A stretch of 64,000 nt of DNA from positions 5,642,001 to 5,706,000 of the forward strand of contig NZ_OCSR01000001.1 in NCBI RefSeq assembly GCF_900230185.1, written 5' to 3'. Each line of letters starts with the position of its first letter. Position 1 is the first letter of the stretch. Under the pieces are notes generated by a model. It saw nothing but the letters and a program-made list of their open reading frames with translations, was not told the DNA's origin and ran no database searches. Shown in pieces: positions 59,982-64,000 of the stretch. The DNA comes from Burkholderia sp. OK233. GTDB lineage: Bacteria > Pseudomonadota > Gammaproteobacteria > Burkholderiales > Burkholderiaceae. The translations under genes were made by a program, and so were the position numbers.

Positions 59982-60860
59982 ATGACACCGCTACGGAAGC
60001 GGATGGTCGAGGATATGCGAGTACGCAATCTTTCGGCCAACACCCAGCGCGCGTACCTGCAGCAGGTCAGCGCTTTCGCGAAGTACTTTGGTCGCTCCCC
60101 CGAGACACTGGGATCCGATGAGATTCGCGCATGGCAACTGCATCTCATCGAAGTCCGGCAACTCTCGCGTAGCACGCTTGTTACCGCCACATCAGCGCTG
60201 CGCTTTCTCTACACAGTCACGCTCAAACGCAATTTGACGGTCGAAAGCATCGTCATGTCGACGAAGCCGAGCAGATTACCTGTGATCCTCAGTCGCGAGG
60301 AAGTAAGTTGCCTGTTCGAGGCGATCCCGAGCCTCAAGTATCGTGCGATCCTGATGACGGCTTACGCAGGTGGCCTGCGCATTTCCGAAGCAACTCGACT
60401 CAAATTAAGCGACATCGACAGCCAGCGAATGGTACTGCGAGTCGAACAGGGTAAAGGTCAGGTTGATCGCTACGTGATGCTGTCGCCGCGGCTGTTGGAA
60501 ATTCTTCGTAGCTACTGCCGAGTCGGTCGTCCGCAGGAGTGGCTGTTTCCGGGTCGGTTCCCGGGCCGACCCATTGAGCCAAAGACAATCCGGAACGCCT
60601 GCGGGCGCGCGCGCAATTGCGCGGGCATCACTAAGCCAGTAACACCCCACTCGCTGCGGCATGCGTTCGCAACTCATTTGCTCGAATCCGGCACTGATGT
60701 ACGTACCATTCAGTTGTTGCTCGGTCATCGTAGTCTTGCTACCACCTCTCGCTATCTGAAGGTGGCCACGAGCACGGTTTGTGCGACCTCCAGCCCCTTT
60801 GACGTGCTGCCTCGACCCGTTGCGCCTATGCCGCCAGAAGGACCACCCGCGAACGTCTGA
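59982..60860 (+). CDS. Tyrosine recombinase (XerC/D-like) associated with IS91-type transposase
   Basis: 292 residues from the ATG at 59982 after a perfect AAAGGAGG site. The core-binding domain is RVRNLSANTQRAYLQQVSAFAKYF. The catalytic residues are Arg in TAYAGGLRISEATRL, Lys in VEQGKGQVDRYV, His-x2-Arg in TPHSLRHAFATHLLE, His in LLLGHRSLATTSRY and the nucleophile Tyr in the same motif. Its stop is 7 bp before the IS91 transposase, so they form a pair. Such recombinase/HUH pairs occur in one branch of the IS91 family. Confidence 0.9.
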   Translation: MTPLRKRMVEDMRVRNLSANTQRAYLQQVSAFAKYFGRSPETLGSDEIRAWQLHLIEVRQLSRSTLVTATSALRFLYTVTLKRNLTVESIVMSTKPSRLPVILSREEVSCLFEAIPSLKYRAILMTAYAGGLRISEATRLKLSDIDSQRMVLRVEQGKGQVDRYVMLSPRLLEILRSYCRVGRPQEWLFPGRFPGRPIEPKTIRNACGRARNCAGITKPVTPHSLRHAFATHLLESGTDVRTIQLLLGHRSLATTSRYLKVATSTVCATSSPFDVLPRPVAPMPPEGPPANV

Positions 60861-60867
60861 GCGTGTC

Positions 60868-62073
60868 ATGAAGACGGGGCAACTGGAAGTGGCGGACGTG
60901 TTGCGTCGCTACGGCGCAGCCTATCGTCAAACCTATGCCGGGTCACTCAGTCGTGCCCAGCGGCGCGTCATGAGCGCGGTTGAACTATGCCGGACCGCTG
61001 CTCTCGGTGGACACGTCGAACAGTGTGATGCCTGCGGCCATCAACGCATCGCATTCAACTCGTGCAGAAATCGGCATTGCCCCAAGTGCCAGTCGCTTGC
61101 CCGGGCGCAATGGCTCGACGACCGTCAGGCCGATCTGCTGCCGGTACCGTACTTCCACGTGGTGTTCACGGTCCCGGAAGAGATCGCGGCAATCGCGTAC
61201 CAGAACAAGGCCGTGGTCTACGACATCCTGTTCCAAGCCACCGCCGAAACACTGCAGACCATCGCTGCTGATCCGAAACACCTCGGCGCTGGCATCGGCT
61301 TCATCGCGATCCTCCATACTTGGGGCCAGAATCTGATGCACCATCCGCACCTGCACTGCGTGGTCCCGGGCGGCGGTCTGGCATCGGACCAATCGCGTTG
61401 GGTTGCTTGCCGCCCAGGCTTCTTCCTGCCGGTGCGCGTGCTCTCGCGCCTGTTCCGGCGTCTGTTCCTCGAACGGCTGCAGCGCGCGTTTGACACCGGG
61501 CGACTGCAGTTCTTCAATGCCCTCGCCTCCCTGCAGGATGTACGCATATTCGCTCGTCATCTGGCTGGCCCGAGACGCACCGAATGGGTGGTGTACGCGA
61601 AGGAACCGTTCGGCGGCCCGCAGCAGGTGCTCGACTACCTGGGACGTTACACGCATCGCATCGCCATTTCGAACAATCGTCTGATCGATATCGCTGATGG
61701 ACACGTCACGTTCCGCTGGAAAGACTACCGCCATGAATCCGCCCAGCGCGTGATGCGGCTCGAGGCGCAGGAATTCATCCGCCGCTTCCTGCTTCATGTG
61801 CTGCCGCTCGGACTACAACGTATCCGTCATTACGGGTTACTCAGCAACCGGCGCCGCGAAACCGGACTCGCAGAATGCCGGCGCCTGCTAGAGGTCATAC
61901 CGCCGCGCGCGACTGCCACTGATGAACTCGGGCCCGACTATCGTGACCGCTTCGCCAGACTTACCGGTCGATCCCTGCGCGACTGTCCAGTGTGTGCGTG
62001 CGGACACATGGTATGCATCGAACTCCTCCCGCATCACGGCCGGCCGCGGGCACCACCAATAGGTGTACCGTGA
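60868..62073 (+). CDS. IS91-family HUH transposase
   Basis: About 401 residues. An N-terminal zinc-binding domain (CDACGHQRIAFNSCRNRHCPKCQ) is followed by the HUH metal motif in MHHPHLHCVVPGGG and the catalytic Tyr in LDYLGRYTHRIAISNNR, a single-Tyr (Y1) enzyme. It moves DNA by rolling-circle-like replication. A second Cys cluster at the C-terminus (CPVCACGHM) may also bind zinc. It looks intact. I could not fix the oriIS and terIS ends. Confidence 0.92.
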   Translation: MKTGQLEVADVLRRYGAAYRQTYAGSLSRAQRRVMSAVELCRTAALGGHVEQCDACGHQRIAFNSCRNRHCPKCQSLARAQWLDDRQADLLPVPYFHVVFTVPEEIAAIAYQNKAVVYDILFQATAETLQTIAADPKHLGAGIGFIAILHTWGQNLMHHPHLHCVVPGGGLASDQSRWVACRPGFFLPVRVLSRLFRRLFLERLQRAFDTGRLQFFNALASLQDVRIFARHLAGPRRTEWVVYAKEPFGGPQQVLDYLGRYTHRIAISNNRLIDIADGHVTFRWKDYRHESAQRVMRLEAQEFIRRFLLHVLPLGLQRIRHYGLLSNRRRETGLAECRRLLEVIPPRATATDELGPDYRDRFARLTGRSLRDCPVCACGHMVCIELLPHHGRPRAPPIGVP

Positions 62074-62553
62074 CGCTCACGCCTTCACTCTTCCCGTACC
62101 TGCCCGGACAATCGATCATCCGGCTGCGGCAGCGCTTTGGCCACGCCCCAGTTCTCGCGGCGCCACCGCGCACATGGCCCGCTCCTCACGATCGCACCAG
62201 GGTCCTCGTAACCTTCACACGCAGCAGCGGGACGTCTTCCACCATGCCGCCAATACCGCCTTCTGCAACATCACGGTCTTCACCCTGATTCAATGCCCAT
62301 AGCTGCTGGCACCCGCGGAGCGGTTTCCCTCAAAGAATTTTTAGCGCAGCGGATGCGGAACCACGCAGCGCCCGCTACCGAGCCCGTCGGCCGCAACCGC
62401 CACCCTAAAAATCCTCTGCATTACCGGCATTGCGGTTTCTGGAGAAAATGCGAGATCCGTAGTCACTCGTCATGGCGCGCCGCGGCGCCGAAGGTCCATA
62501 TTTCGACCCTCATAATCCGACTAATTGCTGTTGATTTTATTGAAACGAACGGC
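62074..62553. other. Region between IS91-type and IS30 elements
   Basis: About 480 bp with no supported gene; probably the 3' end of the IS91-type element followed by older debris. Confidence 0.45.
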
Positions 62554-63671
62554 GGTTTCAAATACCAAGTGCAACAGCCGGGTCAATAACAATTCCTTGC
62601 CTGGCGCAGTTTTCAATGAAGGCTTCTCCAGGCCTGCGCCAGCCAAGCGTTTTTCGAGGTCGCCGATTCAGGTTCAGCGCGATCGCATCAAGCTCGCGCT
62701 GCGAGAACTTCGACAGGTCTGCTCCTTTGGGCAGGAACTGGCGCAGCAGCCCGTTGGTGTTCTCGCAGATACCGCGTTGCCAGGGGCTATGCGGATCACA
62801 GAAGTAGACCTTGATACCTGTAGCCTCTGCCAGCTTCTTATGTAGAGCCATTTCCTTACCCTGATCGTAAGTCAGGGTCTTGAGCAGTTCCGGATCAAGC
62901 GGCGCAAACGCCGCGCTGTACGCCTTCAGCGCGGCCTCAGCGGTGCTGTCTTCCATCTTCACCAGCATCACGAACAGCGTGCTGCGATCGATCAGTGTGC
63001 CCACGGCTGAACGGTTGCCCGCCCCCTTGATCAGATCGCCTTCCCAATGCCCCGCAATCAGCCGCTCATTGGCCTCCGGAGGCCGGATATGAATACTGGC
63101 CATATCGACCAGCTTGCCGCGCCGGTCCTCGCCTCGCGTGCGCGGCTTGCGCGTACTACGCCCCTGTCTTAACAGGCCCACCAGCTCGCGCTTGAGCTCG
63201 CCGCGTGGCATGGCGTAGATGGCGTTGTAGATGGTTTCATGTGAGGCGTTCAAGGCGGGTTCGTCTGGATGGGTACGTTTGAGTTCGGCAGAAATCTGTT
63301 CGGGAGAGTGGCACTCGTCCAGATGCTGACGCACTTCAGACCACAGGGCTCCTTCAGGCTGGAGCTTGCGCTCGCGACGCGGCTTATGGCGAAGCTGCGC
63401 TGCTCTGCGCCCGGCGGATGTTGCATTGTATCCACCCGCAACCGGGGGCCTGCCCAGCGCGCTGCGCTCGTGCTTCGGCTTCCAGTTATTGCGCCTCAAC
63501 TCCCGACTGATCGTGCTGCGCGAGCGCTGCAAAGCAAGCGCAATCTCGCTTGATTTGCGGTTCTCCATCTTCATCGCAAAGATCACGCCGCGCTCTTCGG
63601 CGCCCAGATGTTCGTATATTTTTCCCATGCAACGCATCCTAACTGAGGCTGTTGCACTTGTATTTTGAAAC
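62554..63671 (-). mobile_element. IS30-family insertion sequence
   Basis: Imperfect 26-bp inverted ends share GGTTTCAAA-TAC and CAAGTGCAACAGCC (left 62554-62579, right 63646-63671). The 1118-bp element encloses one intact transposase whose stop lies in the left repeat. No clear target duplication was identified. Confidence 0.85.
62558..63627 (-). CDS. IS30-family transposase
   Basis: About 356 residues from the ATG at 63627 after TAGGA. An N-terminal helix-turn-helix (KSSEIALALQRSRSTISRELRRN) is followed by the IS30 DDE core: Asp in HWEGDLIKGAGNRSAVGTLIDR, Asp in LTYDQGKEMALHKKLA and Glu in HSPWQRGICENTNGLLRQF. The family C-terminus (LNRRPRKTLGWRRPGEAF) is complete. It is intact and probably active. 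Confidence 0.93.
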
Positions 63672-64000
63672 CAATTCAGCAAATTCAGTCGTGAAAACCG
63701 GCGTGTCATGCCCTGAACCCAGTGACGCCGATCAAGCTCGGCTCGCAGACCGTCCGATTATTCAAATCGTTTCATGTCCAATGTGAATAATGCAGAAAGC
63801 TGCCTCCTCTGCGCAGTTCATCTGTTCGAGTGATTGACCTGGTCGCAGCCTCACCTGGGGTAATGGATCGGATCTGAATTGAAGATTCACGGAAATCACG
63901 TGGTTTCGATCTCACTCAATGATTCTGATATTCAATGTCAATCACCTATTTCCGGCCCGCCTCGACCACGGTCCTTTGTACTTTGTGACCCGTCGCTCGC
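63672..64000. other. Window end, no gene recognised
   Basis: About 330 bp of lower GC after the IS30 element. I see no coding frame with support. Confidence 0.45.

Overview
The window looks like a chromosome or megaplasmid segment of a Burkholderia sensu lato betaproteobacterium (Paraburkholderia/Caballeronia type). The evidence is high GC, betaproteobacterial families such as DUF3579, DUF3422 and DUF1840, an HU protein, sigma-54-style promoters, and many IS families (IS6, IS5, IS4, IS21, IS30, IS91) plus two group II introns. It alternates well-kept operons with heavily rearranged mobile DNA.

1-5.8 kb: a 2-hydroxycarboxylate symporter with a DctB-like sensor kinase, DUF3579, DUF3422, and an alpha/beta hydrolase divergent from a LysR gene. 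5.8-8.5 kb: that LysR gene is split by a group II intron lying antisense to it. 8.8-19.4 kb: a nitrate assimilation locus with nasA, an FAD/NAD oxidoreductase, nirD, nirB, a divergent uroporphyrinogen-III methyltransferase and a NarK-type transporter. nirB, the methyltransferase and narK are frameshifted. Each of these three is preceded by a candidate sigma-54 promoter followed by two hexaloop hairpins and a terminator, which is the layout of an ANTAR (NasR/NasT) antitermination leader.

19.4-32.9 kb: an IS6 scar next to a formyl-CoA transferase fragment and a PAS protein, then a stress or ion-homeostasis island (two universal stress proteins, small membrane proteins, DUF1840, HPP-CBS, MarR, ClC channel, DUF4142, cupredoxin, ECF sigma factor, nitronate monooxygenase, cysteine synthase). 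Five near-identical palindromes of the form ATATCA-N5-TGATAT, most of them touching a TATAAT-like -10 box, tie much of this island into one probable MarR regulon.

32.9-42.8 kb: mobile DNA with an IS6 copy, an MHS-type transporter, two truncated tyrosine recombinases, an IS21 scar, an IS5 element and a 5'-truncated TniA-TniB-TniQ (Tn5053/Tn7-like) module ending in repeated transposase-binding-like sites. 42.8-54.3 kb: an apparently intact catabolic operon (DUF1185, hydrolase, flavin reductase, LLM monooxygenase, aldehyde dehydrogenase, NIPSNAP, ABC transporter) bracketed by two FadR-type regulators with palindromic operators. Its enzyme set resembles two-component monooxygenase routes that open N-heteroaromatic rings, such as trigonelline degradation.

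54.3-64 kb: a second group II intron with no reverse transcriptase, invaded by an IS5/IS427 element that was itself hit at its very edge by an IS4 element, then an HU gene, a tyrosine recombinase plus IS91 transposase pair, and an intact IS30 element. No rRNA, tRNA or CRISPR array was recognised.
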